Of a stretch of DNA of 64,000 nucleotides, positions 34,001 to 46,100 are shown in pieces. The stretch is taken from positions 11,760,840 through 11,824,839 of the forward strand of contig NC_135183.1 of assembly GCF_041146795.1 (NCBI RefSeq), given 5' to 3'. This stretch comes from Maylandia zebra. Its lineage: Eukaryota; Chordata; Actinopteri; Cichliformes; Cichlidae. The position numbers and the translations under genes are program-made. The stretch's first letter is position 1; each line of letters opens with the position of its first letter. The notes under the pieces are model-generated. The model saw only the letters and a list, made by a program, of their open reading frames with translations. It was not told where the DNA came from and made no database searches.

Positions 34001-35332
34001 CTTAAGCTATCTCCTCTTTAACTCTTTAAATCCACTAGAAAGGCCGATACAGCTGAGCTCTCTAATTCAGACTTGCCAAGAGATGGGGAGTTTAGATAGT
34101 AAGCTATCATCATCTGATGTTTTGACTTCTGTAATCATAAAGGTAAAAATTCTACCATCACAAAAAACATTAATTTTAATTGAAAAAAGGTATTCCAGTC
34201 CAGAAGAGCATCAATGGTTTCTTTAAAGTACCAATCTTTCCCTCATTTATACATAATGTTTTGAGAAGCAGCTCACATATGTTCTACACAAACTAGAAAA
34301 AAAGAGGGGGGGAAAGGGTCCTAATTTGTTTTGGGCCGATGTTGGAAAATTCACAATACATCACTTAATAAGACATAGTCTGTTGGACAAACTTATCTCC
34401 TTGTAGATATCTGCTGTATTACTTGGCCGTGACCAATAGAATAGTCAAGTAAGTGACACTTCACCTAAAACAATGACTAAATGGAAAAATGATTTGGCAT
34501 TTATGGGCACAGGTTCTTAAACCCACGTCTAAGGTGGCAGGATCCTTATTATAACTGCTGCGTGTCAGCAGCAAGAATTAAGGTATAGCACTGTGGGGCT
34601 CCCAGCTTCTTAAACTCTGACGGTTACAGCCGGACTAATTAGCCACTGTAGCCATAACTAGCACGAGTAACACAAACACTACTGCGCTCTCTCAGTGATG
34701 TTTTAACTTGCTAAGCCATCAAAAACGTCAGTGCTCTCTGTCACATGCATAAATTCCATATCTGACCGACAACAGCTGCAATTTGTTACTATTTTTCAGT
34801 TTTAGCCACAAAGCTAATACCAACTTTAGCTAGCACTGTAAAAACAACATGTAGATGCATTACAGATTAATTTTTATATAGCATGCACTACAACACATCT
34901 GTGAAAACGTACCCAACTAAAACAAATGTATTTAAATTACTTACCTTCTCAGTATGCCTGACTCAGTGCCAAAGGTTGCATGTGGCTAAACAGTCTTCCA
35001 GAATCTGGCGGTCAATTGCGCTCTCCTTAAATTATGTTGTTGTCTTATTGGATAAGACTCTAGGTCTTATTATCCAATCATATTTAGTTGTTGTCTTTGA
35101 ATATATTGCATCATTTCCGGTTGTTGTCAAACATGATTACAATGGTTTTAGTATTCTAATTTAGTCACTTTAAATCAATGCAAGAAAAATGAGTAGTCTC
35201 AGTATTGTTTATAATCAAGTAAATGGTACTTTATTTAATCATGTAAATAAGAGAAACATGAAAGGCTTGTGTAGCATTAACTAAATTCATTTGTGCAAAT
35301 TCAAAAGCCTGCCAATTCCCATTTTTTCAGTG
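31021..35332 (-). mobile_element. CACTG-ended DNA element carrying a spliced gene
   Basis: The ends are CACTGAAAAAAAAAGTT on the left and, read inward from the right, CACTGAAAAAATGGGAATTG. The dinucleotide TA flanks both sides (31019-31020 and 35333-35334). The tips fit a CACTA/EnSpm-like element or another TA-target superfamily; I cannot decide which. No transposase domain was recognised. The interior carries a minus-strand gene of a fish multi-copy family (see 32099-33857). The stretch 34300-34880 has no recognisable coding sequence. Confidence 0.6.
32099..33857 (-). pseudogene. Element-borne gene, PB1/ubiquitin-like family
   Basis: Minus-strand exons with GT-AG borders. In order: about 33600-33857 (ELGGWYREHDRAFELNPVSS); about 33330-33480, a PB1/ubiquitin-like segment (KRQCCLQGSFRLQFMDSLFG, NEFLNLISVSEVADKGTLKA); about 33135-33240 (KMEKTFSYRRHEVVHDAPMV, then ARWPDLFDFHE) ending at a GTAAGG donor; 32829-32972 (FKRIATIPPQTKFLAQLDLH) after an AG; 32500-32586 (GVCIYMGEDAGMLIREYVV); and 32099-32290 (LDNVAFAVIMLFGLMYALNL). 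The same order occurs in a large family of uncharacterised fish proteins that I recognise from general knowledge. At least one stop interrupts the piece before the last exon, so it looks inactive. Function unknown. Confidence 0.6.
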
Positions 35333-35339
35333 TACTTTA

Positions 35340-35950
35340 AATAGTGTCTTTAGGCACTTTGTTTCTAGCAGCCTATTGCAAAAACATACAGTTTGTTTAG
35401 TTGAATCTATAACAAATGTAAAGTTAGTTGCATTTAGCAGACATATAGTTGTACTTCTGCCAATAATCAAGATTATTTGCAAAGAATCATTAGCTTTATA
35501 AATCTGAGGAAGTTGAGGAGCAAAAAACATAAATAAGTGTCAGGCCTAAAAAATTACCAAAGACTGAGGATTAGTATCTGAAAGTCATGTCCTTAAGAGA
35601 TGTTTCCTGTTTGTCATGCAAAATATTGGACCAAGCTCAGCACTCACATAGCAGAGATTTCACAATTAGGTGCTGGCTCTCTAGATAATGCCTCTTATCC
35701 CAGTGACACACAAGGGGGAGCTTGTTTATTCACCATTGAGAAGACACCCAACACTGTGCTTCCAAGAGGGTCAGTAACCCTGCATATATCTTCACTTATG
35801 GTGTAACATCTCTTTTCCACTATAACAACAGCTGTATGTTAAAACAACACAGCACAATATGCAGGAACAAAACTAAGTAAGTTTCATAACAATAACAGAT
35901 ACAGCAAAGACAATTTCCTTAAACTTAACATGAAGCACAGTTTGCCAGAG
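35340..35950. other. Intergenic, no gene seen
   Basis: AT-rich sequence between the CACTG element and the GC-rich retroposon. Two short open frames (35327-35530 minus, 35600-35806 plus) have no recognisable features. Confidence 0.4.
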
Positions 35951-35959
35951 GCATGATGG

Positions 35960-37736
35960 GAGATAACATACAGATTACAACAGATTACATTCAGCCAAAT
36001 CTTGGAGGTTTTGGGGAAGGCAATGCTGGCAAGGCCTTTTTTCCTCTATGGGCTATAAACCCACACCTGCCGGGTGCAAGACCTTGGGCACGATACACGG
36101 AGTCCAAAGTACCATCAGGGTGTACACCCCACCCCTGGCATCGTTGCCCACCTCTCAATTTTAAATACACGTAGACATTGAGGGCTAGCAGGAGGGACCA
36201 TGCGCTTACCTGCTGCTCTCTGGCAGGTAGCTCCATGCCCTCCTGGGTTTTAAATGCACCTTAGAACACACATGCATCAACACTACAATGAGCGGGTGGA
36301 GGGAGGTTTGGAGTCTTCTCTCACCCCCGTTCTCTGCGACCTGCTGGAGCAGGGGGGCTAGGAGGAGGAGTTGGCCGTCCGACTGCGGTCTGGAGTGTGG
36401 AGCCTTCCTGCTGCTGCGGAGTCGGGGCCGTCTGCCTCCCCCCACCGCAGGGAAAAGGGAAACACCACCTGGGTCTGGGTGCAGTTCCCCCCTCCAGGGG
36501 CGAGGGCACCTAGACCCGGTTCGTAGAGTACGCTTGGGGAGTGTGATCGTGTGTACAACGTCTCTTTATGTCTGTCTCCACGTTGGTTGAGTGTGGAGTA
36601 AGTGCATATGAGAGCATGAGGGTGGGAATGGATGTTTGTATCTGTGTGTGCCTGTATGTCTGTGTCTATATGTCAGGTTGGGTGTCAGGCGCCACCTCTC
36701 TGGGGACATCTCAGGCCCTCCAAGGTTTGGAGGCCTATCTCCCCCCACCACCACTTCCCCTGCCAGTGGCGGACCCCCTCAGACATCGGTGCGTTGGTGG
36801 TTCTTTGTGTCCGGGGATGGGCGTCCAGGTACACACCGGCTCACTCCTTGGCGGCCGCTTATCGGGGCCTGGAGCCTGGGGCTCGCTCGGGCCACTTCGG
36901 AGGTGGGGTGCCCCCGGCCTCTCGGCCTGGGGCTCGGTCACTCAGGCACAGCTGGCTGCCGGCGGAGCTCACGGGCGCGTCACTGCAACTCCCCCTGGCT
37001 TCTGCTCCGCGGCTGCTGAGTGAGCCCTCATCTGGGACTCTCCTCAGCTCTTACTGAGACAGTGGCGCGGCTGCCCCTCTGTTGGTCTTCCTTGGTCTCT
37101 TGTGTTCTGGGGGCCTCTGGATGTCTGGAGTTTTGATCTCCGCCATACCTGCTTCATACCCTGGAGGACGGGGCTGTGGCTCCCCTCACTCCCTAGCAGA
37201 TCGTTACATGGAGAAACCTTTGGAATGCAAGCATGCTGATCCACACAGGTATGCACACAGGTGTACACACGGGTATTCACAGACGCGGACTACAGCTTTC
37301 TTGGCTGCTGCCTCAAAGCACATTGTGCGCTGTCTATCTTGCGTGCTGCACAATATCGTTTATTATTTAGTATCTACTGATATCTACTGCTAGCTAGTTT
37401 ATTGTGATGGTGCCGTTTTTTTTTATTATGTTGCTCTTTGTTGTTTGCTTTCTCTTCTGTTTTTTTTCTCCATACAGGTGACCCAGGTGTTTTGTTTTTT
37501 TTGTTGTTGTTTTTTTTTTTCTTTCTTCCCCCCTTCTCACCGGGTCACCTGAACAACTGAAAATAAAATAAATACATAATTATAATAAAGGTCAATCAAA
37601 TGGACCAATATGGCAAGGCCATGATGATCCACTTGGTAAAATAAATCCGCTTGGCATCTTTCTTGGCCTTAAGACAACAATTCTGATGGCTAAAGATCCA
37701 AACGGGACACAAAAAAAAAAAAAAAAAAAAAAAAAA
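35960..37736 (+). mobile_element. GC-rich retroposed repeat with poly(A) tail
   Basis: A sharp rise in GC content from about 36000 to 37200, then an AT-rich end and 26 consecutive A bases (37711-37736), as left by LINE-type retroposition on the plus strand. Three overlapping open frames near 36568-37057 come from high GC, not from a protein. Homology to the intron before ahsg exon 4 resumes about 20-50 bp after the poly(A). The insertion therefore sits at the break where the first exons of the second ahsg-like locus should be. The left boundary is approximate and the family unknown. Confidence 0.5.
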
Positions 37737-37816
37737 TGAGACAATTTGGTGAAATTACAGGTTTCGTGCAGCACCAACATGTAAAACCACTTTTTTGTTC
37801 TGCTCAATTCCTGCAG

Positions 37817-40535
37817 GTAGGGTGCATGAGAGCTGTCCCGGCTGTCCATATTTACCTCGCAATAATGAGGAAGCTGAAGTTCAGAAGACTGTGACCAAGT
37901 CTCTGGAGAAATTCCACAACCAGAGCAGGCTGGCCAATCGGTTCACTCTGCTCAAAATCTCCCGTGCTACTGCACAGGTCAGATTACCACATATCCAAAA
38001 GAAACATCAAGATATGTGACATAGAAACATGCTATCTAACCAAATACTTACTGGCTTACTTAGGCCAGGAAGTAAAACATCCTATAAGGTAGAGGTGGGA
38101 ATCACCATACATCCCACGATACGATATTATCACAATACTTAACACACGATACGATATTATTGCAATTTTTAAAAATATTTTGCGATATTCAGATTCTGTA
38201 CATAAAGGTAAACTTTATCAATATTCATTATATCTAATATCAAAGTCTCGCACTCAGTCTTTCTCTCATTTCAGTCAGTTTTATTGTTGACAAACTGAAC
38301 GGTTTGTATTACAGTCTAGTCCAACTTAACTGAATGCAACCATCTGGTACAATTATAGCTATTCTGAACTATGCAATTTATGAAAACTATGCAGCCCCTT
38401 CAGCAACTGAAGAACTTGAAAGTAAATTAAAACAAAATATAATTTTACATTAAATAAAAAAGTTTTAAACTTAATTAAAATAAAACATGTCTTAAATTAA
38501 AATACGTAAACTGTCATGTTTATTGCTGCCAAAAAAAAAGTTAAACACATTTGGACATTGAAGGAATGTCAGGATTCTTGCTCAGAAAAAGGATCAACAT
38601 GCTCTGAAGTCAGAGCACAAAAACTTTTTTTGTAACAAAATATCGATTTCTGCTGTCCCTGTATCGATACATTATTAGCAAACAAAATATCACGATACTA
38701 CACAGTATCGATTTTTTCCCCCACCCCTACTATAAGGACACCCAGAACCTTACATGCAATGTCTGCAGTTAAACACTATAGCTGATTGCCCCCCCCCCCC
38801 CCCCCCCCCCCATCCTAGATGTGTAGGGGAGGAACAGAAAAATCTCTAAACATACAGTTTAAGACGAGGTTTAATTTAAGTACAACAATGACAACTATTA
38901 TCAAAATCAACCTAACACTGGGTGACACTGAAAAACTAGCGCATACAGTCATTACTTCTGGGCTAAACTGTTATAGTTCAGTATTGTCACTTTGTGCAAA
39001 AGGTTCACTGAAAAGCCCTCGATCAATCTGAAATGAATGAGAATATTAACAGGGATAAGAAAGATCTTTTATTCATCATGGACTCTCATTTAGATTGACA
39101 TATTGTTATGCTTTTTGTGTTTGTGTTTCCAGGTTGTCGCAGGTTCAATTTACCGTGTGGAATACACCATCCAGGAGACCACCTGCCCCCACAGCACAGA
39201 AGCAGTGACGGCTGAGAACTGCCCCCCTATGGACTGCGAGTTTGCTGTGAGTCAGGAGAAAGAATTATTAGTCTCACTCATGTAAAGTTGTAGTCAGACG
39301 GGTTGATGAGATCAGTGCAGTATGGCTTTTCTGATCAGGGGGTCATTTTAGTTTTAATGCTGCAATCAAAGACCTCTGCTTTCCACTCAAAGCTCTGATC
39401 CAGTGTGTTCTAAGTTCTACTGACTAGTTTGTGACAGCAGAGGATTACTTTTTCATTCAGTATGTGTAATTGTTCCACCGTAGTAAAACCACAGGCATCC
39501 TCAATCCTCTGCTTTCTTAAGTTTTTTCTTCTTTTTCTCTTCTCAGCACAAGGGCTTCTGTAAGGCATCCCTCTTCCAGCCTCTTTTTGATGAGGAGCAA
39601 ATTAATGTCGACTGTGAGCTCTATGTGCCTGAGGTAAGACTCATTAACATCCATCCATCCATCCATCTTCATCCGCTTATCCGAGGTCGGGTCGCGGGGG
39701 TAGCAGCCTAAGCATTAACATGTCATATCTGTATTGTTCAAATATCCTTCAGTCGCATAGGGAACAGTGTAAGTAATAAATGGTGATGGGGGACCTAAGA
39801 AGGCGCTTAGTTTCCTTATGCCTTGGGCTGGCTCTGTTTTGTAAACTCTTTATTATAGTACACTCTGTATAAAATCTCCAGGCTGCTAAGAGACAGATGA
39901 TGCTCCCCCTGCTGGGTGGAGAGACTGACCACAGCCACAACGACACACACTCACACAGCCACGACCACACCAAGAGCCACTCGCATCATGGCCACAACAG
40001 GAACCAAACTGATGACCACAATCACCACCAAACACATGACCATGCCACAGGCAGTTCCCACAGGCACTGGGACCACTCCCACGACCACGGTCTGAACCAC
40101 GATCATGTGCACACTCATCATGCCAAGGCACACAACAAGCACGCTGTAGGTGTGCACATCCATGAGCATGACCACGAGCTGGCTCTGGACCACGACCACA
40201 AGCACGGTCACCTACATGAACACGAGCACCACCACCATCCCCACGAGCACGAACATGAGAACACACCCCACGATGATGCAAAGGGAACAGTGATAGTCCT
40301 GCCTGCCTTGGGCCAGCCTGTGACCTTGCCTTCCTTCCCTGATGTCCCCGCCGGTGGGCCTGGAGTTGGAGTCACTCTCCCACTTAAGCCTGACCCTCAG
40401 GTTCCCGGACAGATGGAGCCCGCCATCGAGCCCTTCCCAACCTCAGTCTCTGCCCTGTGCCCCACCAAAAAGGGAGGGGATCAAGGTGTGGGGATTCTCT
40501 TTGCTAATGACCCCATGTTCAAGCCGGCTGCATAA
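37817..40535 (+). CDS. Second ahsg-like locus, exons 4-7 only
   Basis: Exons: 37817-37977, 39133-39246, 39547-39633 and 39882-40535, all with AG/GT borders and compatible phases (the first begins in phase 1, like exon 4 of the first gene). They encode the second cystatin-like domain (HESCPGCPYLP, RLANRFTLLKISRATAQ, YRVEYTIQETTCP, CPPMDCEFA, HKGFCKASLFQPLF). A histidine-rich exon follows (HDHELALDHDHKHGHLHEHE), then a tail ending DPMFKPAA. All frames are open to the stop. Exons 1 to 3 (signal peptide and first cystatin domain) were not found between 9.2 and 37.8 kb. Either this is a headless duplicate or its exons are spliced to a distant 5' part. The linker is CPGCP. Intron 4 carries a hAT element. 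Confidence 0.8.
38090..38729. mobile_element. Short hAT-like element in ahsg-like intron 4
   Basis: Tips TAGAGGTGGGAATCACCATA and, inward from the right, TAGGGGTGGGGGAAAAAATC. The 8-bp target duplication CTATAAGG is at 38082-38089 and 38730-38737. The inside is AT-rich with repeated CGATA words and has no transposase frame. It is absent from the equivalent intron of the first gene, so it inserted after the duplication. Confidence 0.85.
38789..38811. repeat. Poly-C run (23 bases)
   Basis: 23 consecutive C bases in intron 4 of the second ahsg-like locus. The length is likely to be uncertain in any assembly. Confidence 0.9.
39647..39708 (-). mobile_element. RTE/Rex3-like LINE 3' tail
   Basis: Three to four tandem ATCC units (GATG on the minus strand) next to ttcatccgcttatccgaggt and gggtcgcggggg. 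This is the typical 3' tail of RTE/Rex3-type fish LINEs. Only about 60 bp remain, in the last intron of the second ahsg-like locus. Confidence 0.6.
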
Positions 40536-40553
40536 TGTGGTGTATGAAAATGT

Positions 40554-40559
40554 AATAAA
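40554..40559 (+). terminator. Poly(A) signal (AATAAA), second ahsg-like locus
   Basis: AATAAA 18 bp after the stop codon. An early, canonical signal suggests that the 3' end of this locus can still be processed. Confidence 0.65.
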
Positions 40560-40593
40560 CACAGTGTGCAAAACTCATTTAATTACTGAAATA

Positions 40594-40707
<114 letters not shown>

Positions 40708-41258
40708 GACTGGTTCTTACACCGTATAGCGCTTCCTTATGCTACCTGAGGACTCAAAGTGCTTTATAGAACTTCATTCTTATTCGACCTCATTCACTCA
40801 TTCATAGAGGCACTGTTTTCTATGCTTTTACTACATAAGTGCTTTCTAACATCGACACACATTTATATTTCAAAGGAAACATCAGAGAGCAATCTGGGAC
40901 AATGGGCCCATATGGGTCACAAATGGCATGTTTGCTGGGAAGGTACACTTTAGTTGAGACAAGTGGCTTTATTGTCATTCCAACCGTGTGCAGTGGTACA
41001 GTACACAGTGAAGGTGTGTGTGTATATGGGATTCTGCAGCTAGGTGCTTGGTACTTTAAAATTAGTTCGTTGCTAAGTTACATGTAATGTATTAATGCTG
41101 ACATCCCTTGGTTTAGGTAATGTTTTTCTCCTTGAATCATGTATCGGTTAGTGTTAAGTGGCTTAAAAACTGAAAACATTCTGCTGAAAAGGTTAAAGTA
41201 CAAAGGAAAACTGAAAAACAGAAAATTGTCCAGTAAGCCTGAGGAACTATTGCTGTAG

Positions 41259-41345
41259 ATCAGTGGTTCTCAAACTTTTCACAGTGAGTACCACCTCATA
41301 AAATATATGGCTGTTGAAGTACCACCCTTATGATTAACATTAAAG
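41259..41345 (+). mobile_element. hAT-like element end (CAGTGGTTCTCAAAC type)
   Basis: Starts CAGTGGTTCTCAAACTTTT, the hallmark tip of a hAT family found widely in vertebrates, followed by gagtaccacctcataaaat. The opposite end was not found, so the right limit is not known. The following 41400-42250 holds no gene that I can support. Confidence 0.5.
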
Positions 41346-43114
41346 TACAATAGTATAGGCCTATTTAACACCATATACAGTTTGCATGAGACAATTTTAT
41401 TTCTTATATGAAAATTATTTATTTTAACTGTCATAAAGAGGACGTGACAAGTGATAATAATAACAACTGTACTGCATTAAAACATTCACAGCAGGTGGGA
41501 TATCTTTAAGTGATGACGTATGAACCCTACTACCGGCTCCAAACTACTCTGGGTTTATTAAGGCTGTTGTGTTTTTAACATATTTTAATGCTTTGTATTT
41601 TGTTCTATTTAATCTGAACAAGCGTTTATTTACAGTGGCAGCAAAATGACAATAAATCCCCGTGCACTTCCATGACTCCCGTGTCGTGTCTTCTTCTCCA
41701 AAGTCCATGCTCAGTGCTCTCCACTCCCGTGTGTCCCCACACCCCGTGCTTGCTGCCCTGCGGTGTTCCACGCTCCTCCTGAGGGGAAATAACAGAGGCA
41801 GCCATCAAGACACTTAATTCCAGTAGGCATACACTCACAGACGCTAGATGACTGACGTGGAGTCTCACACAACAATCCAGCGTCAAAGAGCGCTCAGCCA
41901 AACTGTTAAATAGCTCCCAGACAAGGCTTGATCAGGTGTGTGTGATTCTCCTCCGCAGGTGTGGCCTGGCTGACACACCCACCAGGCCTGAAGAACGGGT
42001 GCTCTGCCACATACACACACCCACACACACACCTATACACAAACATAGAACAGCAGCACCAAAAATACACATGTCCGTATTTTGATTCAAAAACATTTTT
42101 CATATTACTGTAGTTTAGTAGGATTATGACTTTTACTGAAGTAAAGCAGTACGAGTTCAAACTATTTTCAGACACTCACACGGCGCTGATGTTCATGTAA
42201 TGCATCTGTTCTAGCACAGCAGGCTGCACACGAGCATGCAGAGTGTTTGCTAATGTGACAAAAACGATTAGGAAAAAAGTGAGTCAACCTCTAATTCACA
42301 TTTCAGGAAACACTCCAACAGAAATATTTACAGAAGATAAAAGTATATCCAAAACTCTTTGATCGATTCCTGCAGCATAACTCAAACTTTTTCTAAACTC
42401 AACTAATAGATAGTTTTCTTCATTTTGAAAAAAGAAATCAAATGAACAAAAAGCACAGCTAAAGAGCACACACTCCACTGTTGCTAGCCCATTAAGTTTT
42501 ATATGATACCACTGACATGAGCTTTTTAGATTTGCCAGTTACAGTTACTATGAGGAAGTATGAACTGGCACACATAAAATAAAAAGAAGAATCAGCAGCA
42601 GAGAAGTGGCTTACACTGATGGAGTGCTTTGCAAATGGCCCTCACTTTCTTTTAAGCTTCGATGAGATGAGCTGAGAAGAGTTCTGCTAATCGAAAGCTC
42701 ACAGGCATTCCTGTTCATCAAGACTGCGTGACTTCATTTCTTAAAGAATTTTTTTTTAAGTAATATTCAAGAACTGAAATGAGGTGTGCAGTGAGCTTTT
42801 TCATTGATTTGCCCTGTTCCCCAGTGCACTGTGACCGCTCAGTTTGTCTGAGCCAGTCATTGGCCTGCAGAGCAGCCGATAGCAGCTGTTTGTTCATCCT
42901 TTCAGGAAGAGGAGAAAGTCCAGCATCAGTCTCACATGTGTCTCTCACAACTCTTTGTGTAAAAACTGGGATTACTTATTAGGTCCTGCAAAAGAAGATT
43001 TCCAGGTCAATGCATGTTTCAGTTTCATTATTAAATGATCTGCCAGCATAAGATTTAGTAATTCAAGTAGGTGGGATTTTTTGTTTTATTAGGACCAGTC
43101 TGTATGTGTGTTAG

Positions 43115-46100
43115 ATGAGGATGAGTGTGTACCTGCTGGTCGTATGTTTGGCTTTGCTGCCCCAGGGAGGGGAGGCCTCGGACCCTCCAGGCTGCATGAG
43201 CCCTGATGCAGTGCGAGTGGCAGAAGAGGCGTTGGAACAGATCAACCAGGACAGGAAAATTGGATACATCTGGAGCCTCAACAGGCTCTATGATCTGTCT
43301 CACACTCCAGAACAGGTCAGGGTGAATTATGCATATGCATGCACAAAGACATGATCATGCAACAAAGGCATGCTGCAACATATTGACCAGCAGCCATATT
43401 GTTTTTATGTTAGAAAAGTCACAAAAGGAAGAAAGAAAATAGAGTTGCTTATTTATGAATGTGTCCAGGGGAAAGATGGATCTCTGTACAAACTAACCAT
43501 CGATGTCATGGAGACCAAATGCCACATCACCAGTGGAAAACCGTGGAAACAATGTGAAGTCAGAAATATTGGGAATGTTCCAGTAAGTACCAAGCAATGC
43601 ACATGTCACAGAACACATTATAATCTGAGACGATGTTTGAAAGTGAATATGTCAAAGATAAAAGCCTGAAATGTTTACTGGTCTATATTACCATGCCTGA
43701 TATTTGAATGTATGCAAACTTTGGGCCGCACATTTTTCATGCAAATTGTGGAGGCAGAGGAAAAAATATCTTTAAAAATATGATTTGTGATTGGATTGAC
43801 CCAGGTCTTCAAAATGAAAAATATGCACACATAACTACATTATAACTAGCATCTTGAAACTCCAGCATTTTTGACACTATTTGCACAGGACAATCAGGAC
43901 AAAAATGATATTTTTGTGATATAAATTGTTATAATCCGGCATCAAAATTAAAGGAAATTTTCATTTTCTTTATTTTTGTAACCAAGAATGTAATGTTAAA
44001 AAGTATTCTACATGCTTTATTTTATAGTGTTAGAGTCACCTCAGCACAACTATTGGCGCTGTACAAATAAACTGATCTGAAAAACTTGAATTCAAAATGA
44101 GAGTTTGAATGGTGGATTTTTTACCGGCCAATACTTTGACATTTTTTGACATATCTGTCCCAAGTTATAGATCCTGATTCATTTCACAATACCAGACTGA
44201 CAAAAAATATTTAGGTCTTTTTTAAGTAAAGCTGTATAAAATTATCAGAAAATTTGACTTAAAATACCAGAAGTTGCAGCGACAACCTTTTCAGAGTTTT
44301 AATACAGTGAGTCTTCTGTTGTCTTTGTTTTACAAAGCACTGCATTGTAATGCATACATTCATATGTTCTGCATGTATGAGCTTAGTAAAGTGTAAATAG
44401 ATAGTTTTTTTTATGAATGTATGAAATTTCTTAGCTGCTGTGGTTCACCTCTTACACGTACATGTGTCTTTAGCTACTGTATAAATGTGTTTGTGTATTT
44501 CAGGTGTATGGAGAGTGTCAAGTATCTGCCTATGTTCACACTCAAGTCAAACTACAAAGCTACTCCTGTACAATTCGTGAAGGTAGATCAAAGCATCACT
44601 GAGACTCTTCTGTATTTTTGTCAACTTCACTGTATAAAACAGAAAATTATTTACAGCGTCTTAGCCACAGAAAGCAATCAGACTCTGTTTTGTTCACACA
44701 ACAGTTCCAACACTGTTACATTTCTATCACCTACATCTGTCTTTTTATCTAAAGCCCTCCCTCATGTAGGAACAACTCTGCATTTTTTTTTTCAACAAAT
44801 TAGCAAGACGGTGAGAAGATTCTCTGATCAAAAAACCTCAAAGAGGAAGAGTTTTCAGAATATGAGTTTGTTGTCTTTGGTGAACAGGACAGTGCAGACA
44901 TTAGAGAGTGAAGTGGGGGCAGACTGAAGAATAATGACACACAGGAAATGGTGTGGGGGCAGAGAGTCAGACCCAGACCCGTGCAGTGAGGACTCTAGCC
45001 TTCAGTACTAACCAGGTGCTACAGCAGCACCTGAGCCAGCTCGATATAAACCTGTCAGGAACTAGCAAAGCTAAAAATACTGATGCACAAACATGATAGA
45101 AGGGGTGATAGTTACACTCGCAGTAGCACAGGAACAGAGCAGGAGAGGGAGAGAAAGAGAGCCAGGGTTGTTGCAAGAGACAACATCGTCACATTAGAAA
45201 GGTATAGTAATGAAACTGAGTGACACCAAGAAAAGAAGCAAAATCTGGAACCATTTCAATTTTATTGACAATACAAAGGCAGAGTGTAGAGTCTGCAAGA
45301 GAAGGATATCATATAGAGCCGGCTCCACAAACAACCTGCGCAGGCGGCTGAGAACTGTCCACCCATCAGTGCAATGGAAGGAACTGGGTGTGAGTGGAGC
45401 CCTCCAGTGGTTCACCACAAGACAGAACTCAATTGATAAAGACCTGGCAAAAATGACTGCACTTGATTTTCAACCATTTCCAGTTGTGGATGTTAAAGGA
45501 TTCAGAAAGAATATTCATGCACTGAATCCTGTGTATGCAATTCCAACCAGGAAAACCCTCTCCCAAAAAATCATCCCAGGCCTATATGACAGAGAATGTG
45601 CATTTTCTTTTGTTTTGCATATTCATTTATATGTTATTGTGTTGTTGTTTGCATTTTATGACAACAATTTTATATTGTTGTTGATAATAAATTAATTAAA
45701 GCAACAAAACAACCTGAAAAGCCGGGTGGGAGCCGAAAGGGCCGGCTCTCTACAAAGAGCCGGAATTCCCATCACTAGTAAACCAGAACGGGCAGATGCA
45801 TTTCTGAGGGCTGAACTATAGACTCACAAGAATCTCATCAATTTCAAGTTCCAAGAAATAAACATCAGTAGTGATAATAAACTTTGCTTAAAAAAAAATA
45901 AAAAAAATAAAAAACTCGACCCATATCTTGATAATGACAGATTTTTCTTTTTCTATTAAATTTTAGTAAATCTCACTTTTATTAAGAAATTGGCTCTAAC
46001 AGAGGTAAATAACCCATATGAAACATGGATGTGGTCTGTCTTGGTTGACATAGGGATAAAGTAAACATCTATTAAGGGTTCAATTTCTATGGTTGCTATA

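Noticed and set aside
36568-37057. Three overlapping plus-strand open frames of 127-151 codons
   Set aside because: They come from the high GC content of the retroposed repeat. Sequence is proline- and glycine-rich in all frames, with no domain.
44421-44927. Plus-strand open frame of 168 codons
   Set aside because: It runs through fetub exon 3 in another frame and into intron 3. The spliced frame ending at 44582 explains the conserved part.
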